DNA from: Actinocrispum wychmicini
Lineage (GTDB): Bacteria; Actinomycetota; Actinomycetes; Mycobacteriales; Pseudonocardiaceae
Direction: 5' to 3'
DNA: 64,000 nt
Assembly (NCBI RefSeq): GCF_004345645.1
Contig: NZ_SLWS01000008.1
Location: 124,001-188,000 of the forward strand
This document shows, one piece after another, positions 8,361-16,726 of this stretch. The notes below the pieces were generated by a model. It did not search any database. It worked only from the letters and a program-made list of their open reading frames with translations, and had not been told where the DNA came from. The stretch's first letter is position 1, and every line of letters begins with the position of its first letter. The translations under genes and the position numbers were made by a program.

Positions 8361-8369
8361 ACGAGGTGA

Positions 8370-9500
8370 CTATGGATGGGTCAGTGCCAACGGACCGTTC
8401 CGGGAGACACCGACGGCCCACACCGCGGTGCCGGGCTTGGCGGACACCGACCACAGTTGGCTGAAGTCGGTGACCATCGGGGTCGACGAGACCGTCCACG
8501 CCGTGCCGTCCCAGTGCAGGGCGGCGTTCTGTTCCTGGCCGCCGATCGCGGTCGGCGAGTATCCCACGGCCCACACGTCGTTCGCCGCACGCGCGGAGAC
8601 GCCGTTGAGGTGCGGGAAGACACCGATCGACGGGGACGGCACAACCGTCCATTGTGTACCGTCCCAGTGTTCGACCAGAGTGGCGACCGGGGTGCCACCG
8701 GCGGCGACCCGTTGGCCCACCGCCCACACGTCGTTCGCGCCCACCGCGGCGACCGAGTTGAGCACGAATGTCGTTTGTGGATCACCCGACGACGGCATGG
8801 GCACCAGGGACCACGTTGTTCCGTCGTAGTGCAGGGCAAAGGTCTGGCTCGGGCCGGTTTCCGGACTGAACGACCCGATCGCCCAAATGTCCGAAGCGGT
8901 GCGCGCGGACACCGCGACCAGGCTCTCCCCCTGCCCGGACCCCTGCGGCGTCGGATGCGGGATGGTGACGGAACTCCATGTGGTGCCGTCCCAGTGCTGG
9001 ACCGCGGCCGGACTGAACCGGCCCTGGACGCCGACCGCCCAAGCGTTGGTGGCACTGAGATCGGCGACACCGTTGAGCTTGGCCACCGCACCCGTGTTCG
9101 CGGGCGAGGTCCACGCGGTCCCGTCCCAGTGCAGGCCCACCCCGTTGGTCACCCGGGAACTGGTCCCGGTGAACCCGACGGCCCACGCGTCCGTCGCACT
9201 GCTCGCATTGACCGACTTCAACGCGCCGACAGTGCTGACGGGCGGCGTCGGCAGAAGACTCCACGAAACGCCGTTCCAGTGGTATATCGGGAGAAACGTG
9301 CTGCCGCCCGCGGTCGCGAAAGCGGTTCCGGCAGCCCAGGCGTCCGTATTGGTGCGGATGTCGACACTGTTGAGAATGATGTTGTTGCCAGCCGGGGGAG
9401 GGACCGCGACCTGAGTCCACCCCGCGGCCGAAACCGGTGCCGTCGCCGACACCAGGACGGCGGCGACAATCCCGACCATCCCGGCGAATCTACGTGACAT
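8370..9500 (-). CDS. Secreted seven-bladed beta-propeller-like repeat protein
   Basis: 376 residues. The start at 9500 is set by the signal peptide MSRRFAGMVGIVAAVLVSATAPVSA, preceded by GAAAGG; upstream in-frame sequence looks non-coding. The mature protein is six full repeats of about 50 residues with the core D-x-WAVG then HWDGTxWT, plus a seventh that stops after AVWAVGVSRNGPLALTHP. The mature N-terminus (AAGWTQVAVPPP) looks like the missing last strand of a repeat, so a seven-bladed propeller closed by a split blade is inferred. No catalytic motif is seen. Extracellular binding or scaffold role is likely; partner unknown. It shares a hairpin terminator with the convergent methyltransferase operon. 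Confidence 0.75.
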   Translation of the reverse strand: MSRRFAGMVGIVAAVLVSATAPVSAAGWTQVAVPPPAGNNIILNSVDIRTNTDAWAAGTAFATAGGSTFLPIYHWNGVSWSLLPTPPVSTVGALKSVNASSATDAWAVGFTGTSSRVTNGVGLHWDGTAWTSPANTGAVAKLNGVADLSATNAWAVGVQGRFSPAAVQHWDGTTWSSVTIPHPTPQGSGQGESLVAVSARTASDIWAIGSFSPETGPSQTFALHYDGTTWSLVPMPSSGDPQTTFVLNSVAAVGANDVWAVGQRVAAGGTPVATLVEHWDGTQWTVVPSPSIGVFPHLNGVSARAANDVWAVGYSPTAIGGQEQNAALHWDGTAWTVSSTPMVTDFSQLWSVSAKPGTAVWAVGVSRNGPLALTHP

Positions 9501-9685
9501 GACGACCTTTCCGTGATCAGGCAAGGCTTTCCGGTGGAGCGTACGAAGCCCGCCGGCACCCGGATACGGCCCGAGGGGAAAATCGACCGTTCGGCAACGG
9601 GCACGGCGTCCGGATGCCAGCGGCCCTTCCCGAGCAAAGGGCGGGTGCTGGATGTCACCCGCCATTTGGATCACACCGGAGAGCC

Positions 9686-10981
9686 TTAACGGACAGTCCA
9701 CGGCTCCAACAGGTCGCCGTGGGCGGTGACCAGGTCGTCGCACAGGGCCCAGATCCTGTCGACGGTCAGGGTGGCCGCCGCGTTCGGGTCGACCATGGCC
9801 GCCTGTCGGATCATCCGCGCGTCCTGGGTGACGGCCGCCTGGACGGTGAGTTCGCCGACGTTGAGGAACGAGCGGTTCAACGCGGCGCACTGGACGGGCA
9901 GGTCGCCGACGTGCCACGGATGCACGCCGCTTCGGTCCACTGTGGCCGGTACCTCCACCCCGGCGCCGGTGGGCAGGTTGGTGATCAGGCCGGTGTTGGG
10001 GACGTTGACCTGGATGCGGCGGGGGGTTCCGGTGACCACGCTGTGGATCACCTGGGGCGCGTACTCGGTGGCGCCCGACTCGATCGTGACCTGCCCGCCG
10101 GCGGCCACGATGTCCCGGGTGAGCTCGAACGTCGCCACGTTCTCCTCGCTGATGGCGACGTACGCGTCGACCGGGATGCGCAGCCGCGAGATCTCGCCGG
10201 GGTCCTTGAGGTACCAGGGGACGTATTCGCTGGAGTGTTCGCTGGTCTCGGTCGGGTAGTAGCCGAGGCGGCGGTACATGTCGACGCGGACCCGCCGGCG
10301 CAGCTCCGGGTCCGCGTCGATCTTGGCGTCCAGCAACGGGTACAGGTCCTGGCCGGCGCGTTCCATCGACAGCAGCCACGCCTGGTGGTTGACACCCGCC
10401 GAGTGGTAGTCGACCTCCTCGTACGGAACGCCCATGACCTCGCAGAGCCCGACGACCGTCCAGTACACCGAGTGGCACAGGCCGTACGCGCGCACCTGAG
10501 GGGCGACGCGGGACAAGTACCAGATGTTCATGGCCATCGGGTTGGTGTAGTTCAACAGCAACGCTTCCGGGCACAGCTCTGTGATGTCCTTGGCGAGCGC
10601 CGAGAGGAACGGGAATGTCCGCAGGGCACGGAAGATGCCGCCGACGCCGAGGGTGTCCGCGATGGTCTGCCGTAACCCGTACTTGGCCGGGACCGCGAAG
10701 TCGGTCCTGGTCGCGGCCAGGCCGCCGATCTGGACGATGTTCACCACGAAGTCGGCGCCGTCCAGCGCGGCGCGGCGGTCGGCGGTGGCCACGATCGTCG
10801 GTGCCGCGCCGAGTTGTGTGGCGATCGACCGTGCCACCCCTTCGGCGGTGCGTAGCCTGGTGTCGTCGATGTCGTGCAGCCTGAGCTCGACGTCGCCGAG
10901 GTCGGGGAAGCGAAGCAGGTCGGCGACCAGGTCGCGGGTGAACTCGACGCTGCCCGCGCCGATGAAGCTGATGACGGTCAC
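9686..10981 (-). CDS. Glycoside hydrolase family 4, alpha-galactosidase-type
   Basis: 431 residues, NAD- and metal-dependent GH4 enzyme. The N-terminus MTVISFIGAGSVEFTRDLVADLL is the NAD-binding fold; NYTNPMAMN, YGLCHSVYW (the CHS metal-site motif of alpha-galactosidases), GVNHQAW and the TSEHSSEYVPWY segment follow in the order found in MelA. GH4 enzymes cleave by oxidation-elimination in the cytosol, so the substrate must be imported. It starts with GTG overlapping the stop of the IclR gene, giving a regulator-enzyme operon. A glucosidase or galacturonidase specificity cannot be excluded, but the CHS type favours alpha-galactosides. Confidence 0.88.
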   Translation of the reverse strand: MTVISFIGAGSVEFTRDLVADLLRFPDLGDVELRLHDIDDTRLRTAEGVARSIATQLGAAPTIVATADRRAALDGADFVVNIVQIGGLAATRTDFAVPAKYGLRQTIADTLGVGGIFRALRTFPFLSALAKDITELCPEALLLNYTNPMAMNIWYLSRVAPQVRAYGLCHSVYWTVVGLCEVMGVPYEEVDYHSAGVNHQAWLLSMERAGQDLYPLLDAKIDADPELRRRVRVDMYRRLGYYPTETSEHSSEYVPWYLKDPGEISRLRIPVDAYVAISEENVATFELTRDIVAAGGQVTIESGATEYAPQVIHSVVTGTPRRIQVNVPNTGLITNLPTGAGVEVPATVDRSGVHPWHVGDLPVQCAALNRSFLNVGELTVQAAVTQDARMIRQAAMVDPNAAATLTVDRIWALCDDLVTAHGDLLEPWTVR

Positions 10982-11769
10982 TGCTGGCCAGTCCTTTCGG
11001 ATGAGTAGTCGAAACGGGCGATCAGGTCGAGGAGGTCCGCGCCGATCCGGTCCACGCCAAGGGCGTACATCGGATCCCGCAGTCCGGTGACGCTGATCGC
11101 GGTGAGCGGCGAAAGTTCGCCGAACACCATGGGGACGCGCGCCGCGACGCAGATCAGGCCGAGTTCGCTTTCCTCGTTGTCGACCGCCCAGCCCTTCTCG
11201 CGTACGGCACGAAGGGCGTCCGCCAGCTGCTCGGCGGTGGTGGCGGTGTGGGGTGTGCGTTGGACCAACGGGCCGTGTTCCTTGACCCAGTCACGCACCG
11301 AGGAGTCGTCGGTGAGCAGCTGTCCCAGCATCGCCTTGCCGACACCGGTGGCGTGCGCCGGGTTCCGGCCGCCGATCACCGACGTGATCCGGACGCCGAG
11401 GTTGGCCTCGACCTTGTCGATGTAGCTGATCTCGCCACCGGACAGGCACGCGAGATGGGTCGTTTGCTGGAAACGGTCCCGGATGGCGAGCACCAGCGGG
11501 TGCAGCACCTGGCGCAGGTCGAACCCGGCGTGGAAGGTGAACGCCGCCTCCAGTGCGGCCGGGCCGAGCAGGTACGGCCCGCCGGGCTCCTGTTGGGTGG
11601 CGAAACCGCGGGCCCGCATGGACGACAGGATCCGGTGCAGCGAGGGCTTGGGGACGCCTAACCCGGCCGAGATCTGTTGCAGGGAAGCGCCGGCCGAATG
11701 CCGGCCCAGGAACGTGAGGACCTGAAGGGCACGGTCGACGGCCTGGTGTGGGGATGAGTCGGTGGCCAC
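10978..11769 (-). CDS. IclR-family transcriptional regulator of the sugar locus
   Basis: 263 residues from the GTG at 11769 (VATDSSPHQ); the frame is open to 11868, but that would run through the divergent gene's promoter and start. The winged HTH (ASLQQISAGLGVPKPSLHRILSSM, residues about 22-60) precedes an effector domain containing HATGVGKAMLGQLL and GWAVDNEESELGLICVAARV. It is the first gene of an operon with the GH4 enzyme and is divergent from the ADH/ABC operon, so it probably controls both. Two operator-like sites lie in the shared 89-base gap. Confidence 0.88.
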   Translation of the reverse strand: MATDSSPHQAVDRALQVLTFLGRHSAGASLQQISAGLGVPKPSLHRILSSMRARGFATQQEPGGPYLLGPAALEAAFTFHAGFDLRQVLHPLVLAIRDRFQQTTHLACLSGGEISYIDKVEANLGVRITSVIGGRNPAHATGVGKAMLGQLLTDDSSVRDWVKEHGPLVQRTPHTATTAEQLADALRAVREKGWAVDNEESELGLICVAARVPMVFGELSPLTAISVTGLRDPMYALGVDRIGADLLDLIARFDYSSERTGQQ

Positions 11770-11784
11770 TGATCCACTATTACA

Positions 11785-11818
11785 TTCCGCTGACAGAAAC
11801 GCTAGTCCGCTGAGCGGA
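11785..11818. promoter_or_regulatory. Candidate IclR operators between divergent sugar operons
   Basis: TCCGCTGAGCGGA (11806-11818) is a perfect 6-bp inverted repeat around one G. An imperfect copy, TTCCGCTGACAGAA (11785-11798), lies upstream, so TCCGCTGA recurs at a 20-base spacing, two helical turns. The pair occupies the gap between the IclR gene (start 11769) and the ADH gene (start 11859). Confidence 0.55.
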
Positions 11819-11858
11819 TCACTGCTACGGTCGTTGCCACCTGAAGGACGGAGGACGC

Positions 11859-12782
11859 ATGCGGGCATTGGTCTTCACCGCCGTGGGGCGGGTCGAGTTG
11901 CTCGACATCCCGGCTCCCGAGGCGGGACCGGCGGAGACCGTGGTCACCGTCAAGGCCAGCGGCATCTGCGGCAGCGAGCTGCACGGTTTCCGCTCGGTCG
12001 GCATGCGGGTCCCGCCGCTGGTCATGGGGCACGAGTTCGCCGGCGTCACCGAGTCCGGTGATCGCGTGGTGATCAACCCGCTCCTGGCGTGCGGCACATG
12101 CGATTCGTGCGGCCGCGGCGCTCCTCAAGTGTGCCGTTCCCGTGAGCTGCTGGGGGTGAGCCGACCCGGTGGCTTCGGCCAGCAGGTCGCGGTTCCGACG
12201 GGCGCGCTGCACGCGTTACCCGACGACATCGGCTGGAGCACGGCGACGCTCATCGAACCACTGGCGAACGCGGTGCACGCGTGGTCGCAGGCGAACGGCG
12301 AACGGGTCGGTGTCATCGGCGCCGGGGCCATTGGTCTTGTCTGCGCGCTTGTCGCTCGGCACCACGGTGCCGAGGTCACCATCGCGGAGACGTCGCACAG
12401 CCGGCGCGCGATCGCCGAGTCGCTGGGGCTCGCCGCGACCACCGCGCTGGCAGGGGAGTACGACGTGGTGTTCGACGCCGTCGGCGCCGAACCCACCCGG
12501 GCCGCGTCGATCGAACGGTGCCGCCCAGCCGGCACCGCGGTGTGGATCGGACTGGCGTCCGACGACGTGCACTTTGCCGGGAATCCCTTGGTGCGCCAGG
12601 AGAAACGAGTGGTCGGCTCGTTCGCCTACACGCCGGCCGACTTCGCCGCAGCGGTGGCGCTCGCGCCGGATCTCGACCTGACATGGACCAAGGAAGTGCC
12701 GCTCGCACAGGCGGAGTCGGTGTTCTACGCACTGGCCAACGGGGACACCGCGATCGCCAAGGCGGTCATCGTTCCGGACTGA
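11859..12782 (+). CDS. Zinc-dependent medium-chain alcohol/polyol dehydrogenase
   Basis: 307 residues, somewhat short for the family (about 340). The catalytic zinc region has SGICGSELHGF and GHEFAG (Cys, His, Glu); four cysteines of the structural zinc site follow in CGTCDSCGRGAPQVC. The Rossmann motif GVIGAGAIGLVCALVA is near residue 150. Relatives oxidise sorbitol, threonine, galactitol and other sugars or polyols. It is the first gene of an operon with a sugar-binding protein and two permeases and is divergent from an IclR/GH4 operon, so oxidation of the imported or released sugar is likely. The exact substrate is not readable. Confidence 0.87.
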   Translation: MRALVFTAVGRVELLDIPAPEAGPAETVVTVKASGICGSELHGFRSVGMRVPPLVMGHEFAGVTESGDRVVINPLLACGTCDSCGRGAPQVCRSRELLGVSRPGGFGQQVAVPTGALHALPDDIGWSTATLIEPLANAVHAWSQANGERVGVIGAGAIGLVCALVARHHGAEVTIAETSHSRRAIAESLGLAATTALAGEYDVVFDAVGAEPTRAASIERCRPAGTAVWIGLASDDVHFAGNPLVRQEKRVVGSFAYTPADFAAAVALAPDLDLTWTKEVPLAQAESVFYALANGDTAIAKAVIVPD

Positions 12783-12799
12783 GAAAGGACGACAACGTG

Positions 12800-14089
12800 A
12801 TGGCGAGAAAAATCGCGTTGCTGGCGGCCGGCACGCTCCTGCTGGCCGCGTGTAGCTCCGGCAAGCCGGCCGGCGGGCCCGTCGACCCGGCCGCGAACGT
12901 CACGATCACCTGGTGGACCGGCCAGGCCGCGGACCCGGAGAAGGTCCTTGAGGACCTGGCCGCCGAGTTCCACAAGGCACACCCGAACGTGACCATCAAC
13001 GTCTCCTCCGGCGCGTCCACAACGGACGCGTTGCTGCAGAAGATCACCGCGGGCTTCGCCGGCGACCAGTACCCCGACATCTCGTACGCCTACGGCAGCT
13101 GGGCCAGCGAACTGGCCTCGTCCGGCCGCACGCTGGACATCACCGACAAGGTCAACGACCCGGCGGTGCGCTGGTCGGAGTTTCCCGAAGCGGCCCGGCA
13201 GACCGCGACCCCGGGCGGACAGGTGATCGGCTTCCCGTCCCTGGTCGACAATCTCTCGCTGCTGTACAACAAGACGGTCTTCGACAACGCGCACGTCCCC
13301 TATCCGACCAACGACTGGACGTGGGACGACTTCCGGAAAGCCGCCAAGCAGCTGACCAACGCGGCCACCAACACCTACGGCTTCGGCTTCACGGTCGAAG
13401 GCAGCGAGGACACCACCTGGCAGCTGTGGCCGCTGCTGTGGCAGCTCGGTGGCGACGTGCTCAGCCCGGACGGCAAGAAGTCCGCGTTCGCCAGCCCGGC
13501 CGGGGTGAAGGCGCTGGACTTCCTGCGGTCGATGGCGGTGGACGACAAGAGCGTGTACCTGGACCAGACCACCGAGAAGTACGGTCCGCTGTTCTACTCC
13601 AACCAGATCGGGATGATCATCTCCGGGCCGTACATGCTGCATGACCTCACCACCCACAACACCCAGTACGGCGTGACCTACCTGCCGGCGTTCGAGGGCA
13701 AGCACACCTCGATCTCCGGGCCCGACCTGTGGGTGCTGCTCGACCACAAGGACCCGAACCGGGCGTACTGGTCGTACGAGCTGACCAAGTGGCTCACCGA
13801 GCCCGAGCAGGACGCCCGCTGGAACCTGGCCATGGGCAACCTGCCGCTGCGTGCCTCGGAGACGGCCACACCGGCGTTCGAGGACCTGCGCAAGCAGGCG
13901 CCCGGCATCGACGTGATGGCCGCCAACGCCGTCAACGTCACCAAGCCGCGGCCGACCGTCCAGGGATACGTCGGCCTGTCCCAGGCGGTGGGTGAGGCGG
14001 TCTCGAAGACCCTGCAGGGCGCCGCCACCAGCAAGGAAGCGCTCGACGCGGCGGCGGCCAAGGCCGATCAGGCGCTGGCGGGCAACTGA
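12800..14089 (+). CDS. Sugar ABC transporter substrate-binding lipoprotein
   Basis: 429 residues from the ATG at 12800, with GAAAGGA upstream (a GTG at 12797 is adjacent). The signal peptide MARKIALLAAGTLLLAAC has a lipobox LAAC with Cys18 as lipidation site. The mature part (ITWWTGQAADPEKVLEDLAA, GFPSLVDNLSLLYNKTVF, and a WELTKWL-like C-terminal region) is a carbohydrate uptake (CUT1) binding protein of extracellular solute-binding family 1. It is followed by two permeases with stop/start overlaps. It delivers an oligosaccharide; given GH114 and GH4 neighbours, a galactosaminide or galactoside is inferred. Confidence 0.93.
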   Translation: MARKIALLAAGTLLLAACSSGKPAGGPVDPAANVTITWWTGQAADPEKVLEDLAAEFHKAHPNVTINVSSGASTTDALLQKITAGFAGDQYPDISYAYGSWASELASSGRTLDITDKVNDPAVRWSEFPEAARQTATPGGQVIGFPSLVDNLSLLYNKTVFDNAHVPYPTNDWTWDDFRKAAKQLTNAATNTYGFGFTVEGSEDTTWQLWPLLWQLGGDVLSPDGKKSAFASPAGVKALDFLRSMAVDDKSVYLDQTTEKYGPLFYSNQIGMIISGPYMLHDLTTHNTQYGVTYLPAFEGKHTSISGPDLWVLLDHKDPNRAYWSYELTKWLTEPEQDARWNLAMGNLPLRASETATPAFEDLRKQAPGIDVMAANAVNVTKPRPTVQGYVGLSQAVGEAVSKTLQGAATSKEALDAAAAKADQALAGN

Positions 14090-15030
14090 TGGCCACCCTG
14101 ACACTGTCGTCGGACAAGGACACCCGGGCCGCGCCCAGCCCGCGCCGCAGGCGACGCGGCACGCTGGGCCGGCTGGGGGTCGGCCTCTCGTTCACCGCGC
14201 CCGGCACGCTCATAGTTCTGGGCCTGTCGATCTTCCCGGCGGTCTGGGCGTTCTTCCTCTCCCAGCAGAAGTGGAACGGCTTCAGCGCCCCGACGGATGT
14301 CGGCTGGGCCAACTACGAACGCATGGCCCAGGACCCCACCCTGGGCGAGGCGGTCAAGCACACCCTCCTGTTCACCGGCCTGTTCGTGCCCGCGTCCATC
14401 CTCTTGGGACTGTTGCTCGCGGTCGCGTTGAACCGGAAGATCAGGCTCATCGGGTTCTACCGGACGTGCATCTTCGTGCCGTTCGTCGTGTCCGCCGCGG
14501 CGACGGGCATCCTGAGCACGTACGTGTTCAACCCGCAGTTCGGGGTGGCCAACAACCTGTTGCGGGTGATCGGCCTGCCGCAGCAGGGTTTCCTGGAGAA
14601 CCAGCACCAGGCGATGGTCATCATCGCGATCATGGCGCTGTGGCAGCAGCTCGGCTTCACCGTGGTGGTCTACCTCGCCGCCCTGCAGGACATCCCGGTC
14701 GACCTGGTCGAGGCGGCCAGAGTGGACGGAGCGTCGTCGTTCCGGGTCTTCTGGCACATCGTGGTGCCGCAGTTGGCGCCGGTGACGGTGTTCACCACGA
14801 TCTGGCAGACGATCACCGCGCTGCAGCTGTTCGACCTCGTCTTCGTCACCACCAAGGGCGGCCCGTTGGGGGCGACCCAGACGGTCGTGTACTACCTGTG
14901 GGATCAGGCGTTCCGTGGCCTGAAGTTCGGGTACGGGTCGGCCGTGGCGTACGGCCTGTTCGCGGTGACCATTCTCATCACGATCGCCATGGTCGTGTAC
15001 TCGCGACGGTCGAAGGTGCAGGCGTTCTGA
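14089..15030 (+). CDS. Sugar ABC transporter permease, UgpA/MalF type
   Basis: 313 residues with six predicted membrane segments after a basic N-terminus (RRRRRGTLGRLG). The cytoplasmic EAA loop is visible as LVEAARVDGASSFRVFWHIVVPQL near residue 205, where the ATPase docks. ATG overlaps the binding-protein stop (TGATG). It forms the inner-membrane channel with the next gene product. No ATPase gene lies in the operon, so energy probably comes from a shared MsiK-type ATPase, as in many actinomycete sugar importers. Confidence 0.93.
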   Translation: MATLTLSSDKDTRAAPSPRRRRRGTLGRLGVGLSFTAPGTLIVLGLSIFPAVWAFFLSQQKWNGFSAPTDVGWANYERMAQDPTLGEAVKHTLLFTGLFVPASILLGLLLAVALNRKIRLIGFYRTCIFVPFVVSAAATGILSTYVFNPQFGVANNLLRVIGLPQQGFLENQHQAMVIIAIMALWQQLGFTVVVYLAALQDIPVDLVEAARVDGASSFRVFWHIVVPQLAPVTVFTTIWQTITALQLFDLVFVTTKGGPLGATQTVVYYLWDQAFRGLKFGYGSAVAYGLFAVTILITIAMVVYSRRSKVQAF

Positions 15031-15845
15031 TGCGCGCCAGGTTCTCGCGGTGGCACCTGCTGCTGTTCCCGATCTCGTTGGTGTTCCTGTTCCCGTTGGT
15101 CCAGCTGGTGATGACGTCGCTGGAACCGGAGTCGGACATCAACAAGTTCCCGCCCCGGTTCTTCCCGTCCAGGATCACGTTCGAGGGCTACACCAAGCTG
15201 TTCGACCAGTCGCGGATCGCGAACTGGTTCATGAACACCGTGATCGTCGCCGGCGTTTCGGTGGTCGCGCACCTGATCCTGTGCTCGCTCGCCGGCTACG
15301 GCTTCGCCCGACTGAAGTTCCCCGGCCGGACCATGGGGTTCTTCATGATCGTGGCGACCATCATGATCCCCACCCAGCTGCTGATGATCCCGACCTATGT
15401 GATGTTCAGCAAGCTGGGCGTGCTCAACACTCTCGCCGCGGCCTTCGTCCCGTGGCTGGCCAGCGCGTTCGGCATCTTCCTGATGCGCCAGTTCTTCCTG
15501 TCCCTGCCCAGGGAGCTGGAGGAGGCGGCCAAACTGGACGGGTGCACGCCGTACGGCACGTTCTGGCGGGTCATCCTGCCGCTGGCCAAGCCCGCGCTGG
15601 CCACCCTGGCGATCTTCACCCTGATCGGTTCGTGGAACGACCTGATCTGGCCACTCGTCGCCATCAGCGACGAGAACAACTACACCTTGCAGTTGGGTCT
15701 GGCCGACTTCCTGGGGGCCAGGCGAACACAGTGGTCACTGCTGATGGCCGGGAACGTCGTGGCGACGGCTCCCCTGATCGGCTTCTTCCTGTTCGCGCAG
15801 AAGCAGTTCGTCGCGACCATGACCTTCTCCGGGCTCAAGGGCTGA
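15030..15845 (+). CDS. Sugar ABC transporter permease, UgpE/MalG type
   Basis: 271 residues from the ATG at 15030, which overlaps the stop of the first permease (TGATG). Six membrane segments; EAA loop ELEEAAKLDGCTPYGTFWRVI near residue 165; C-terminus QKQFVATMTFSGLKG is characteristic of MalG/UgpE-type subunits. It pairs with the preceding permease in a CUT1 importer. Confidence 0.93.
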   Translation: MRARFSRWHLLLFPISLVFLFPLVQLVMTSLEPESDINKFPPRFFPSRITFEGYTKLFDQSRIANWFMNTVIVAGVSVVAHLILCSLAGYGFARLKFPGRTMGFFMIVATIMIPTQLLMIPTYVMFSKLGVLNTLAAAFVPWLASAFGIFLMRQFFLSLPRELEEAAKLDGCTPYGTFWRVILPLAKPALATLAIFTLIGSWNDLIWPLVAISDENNYTLQLGLADFLGARRTQWSLLMAGNVVATAPLIGFFLFAQKQFVATMTFSGLKG

Positions 15846-15880
15846 CCGTATTCCTTTCCCTGTGATACGAAGGAATCTCC

Positions 15881-16726
15881 ATGTTACGAAAGACCGTTGC
15901 GCTGGCGGCTGCCGCCGGCTCCTTGGTGTTGTGCGTCAACGCCGCCAACGCCGACACCATCACGCTGCCGCCCGCGCATGGCCAGTTCGACTACCAGATC
16001 GGAGGTGCGTACACCCCGGACAGTTCGGTCGCGATCGTCGACCGGGACTTCTCCGCCGCGCCGGTGGCCGGCAAGTACAACATCTGTTACATCAACGCGT
16101 TGCAGAGCCAGGCCGACTCCGGTTCCGGCGGCGGCGAGCCCGAGTACGACACCGTGTCGTGGTGGGTGAAGTACCACAACGACCTGATCGTCAAGGACAG
16201 CAAGGGCAAGCCGGTCCTGGACCCGGACTGGCACGAGGCCGTCCTGGACGTGTCCACCACCGCCAAGCAACAGGCCATCCTGGACATCGAGAAGCCGTGG
16301 ATCGACGGCTGCAAGACCTCGGGCTTCCAGGCGATCGAGCCGGACAACCTGGACTCGTACAGCCGCTCGAAGGGCGCGTTCACGTTCGCCAAGGACAAGG
16401 AGTACATGAAGGCGTTCGTGACGTACGCGCACGGCAAGGGCCTTGCGGTCGCGCAGAAGAACACCAACTCGGAGTTCGGCACCAGCGGCCGGACCGAGGT
16501 GGGCTTCAACTTCGCCATCGCCGAGGAGTGCGGCTTCTACGGCGAGTGCGGTGAGTACGCCGCGGCCTATGGCAACAACTACTTCGAGATCGAGTACACC
16601 GACGAGAATGCCGCGAAGTTCCGCGCCGCCTGCCGGGACCATGGCGCGACCGTGTCGATCATTCGCCGTGACCGCGACGTCGTGCCGCGCGGAACCTCGG
16701 GCTACCACTACGAACTGTGCCCCTGA
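15881..16726 (+). CDS. Secreted GH114 endo-alpha-1,4-polygalactosaminidase-like enzyme
   Basis: 281 residues. A signal peptide ends near ANA (residue 24), preceded by AAGGAA before the ATG. The mature protein begins FDYQIGGAYTPDSSVAIVDRDF and contains YNICYINALQSQ, GFQAIEPDNLDSY and VAQKNTNSEF, the (beta/alpha)8 pattern of GH114. Known relatives hydrolyse alpha-1,4-galactosamine polymers, including the partly deacetylated galactosaminogalactan of fungi. It is 35 bases after the sugar permeases, so an extracellular depolymerase is coupled with import of its products. Its last 19 bases overlap the 3' end of the convergent amidohydrolase gene. Confidence 0.85.
   Translation: MLRKTVALAAAAGSLVLCVNAANADTITLPPAHGQFDYQIGGAYTPDSSVAIVDRDFSAAPVAGKYNICYINALQSQADSGSGGGEPEYDTVSWWVKYHNDLIVKDSKGKPVLDPDWHEAVLDVSTTAKQQAILDIEKPWIDGCKTSGFQAIEPDNLDSYSRSKGAFTFAKDKEYMKAFVTYAHGKGLAVAQKNTNSEFGTSGRTEVGFNFAIAEECGFYGECGEYAAAYGNNYFEIEYTDENAAKFRAACRDHGATVSIIRRDRDVVPRGTSGYHYELCP

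Noticed and set aside
12783..15845. Incomplete sugar ABC operon as evidence of a lost ATPase gene
   Set aside because: Actinomycete CUT1 importers commonly share one MsiK-type ATPase encoded elsewhere, so its absence is expected.
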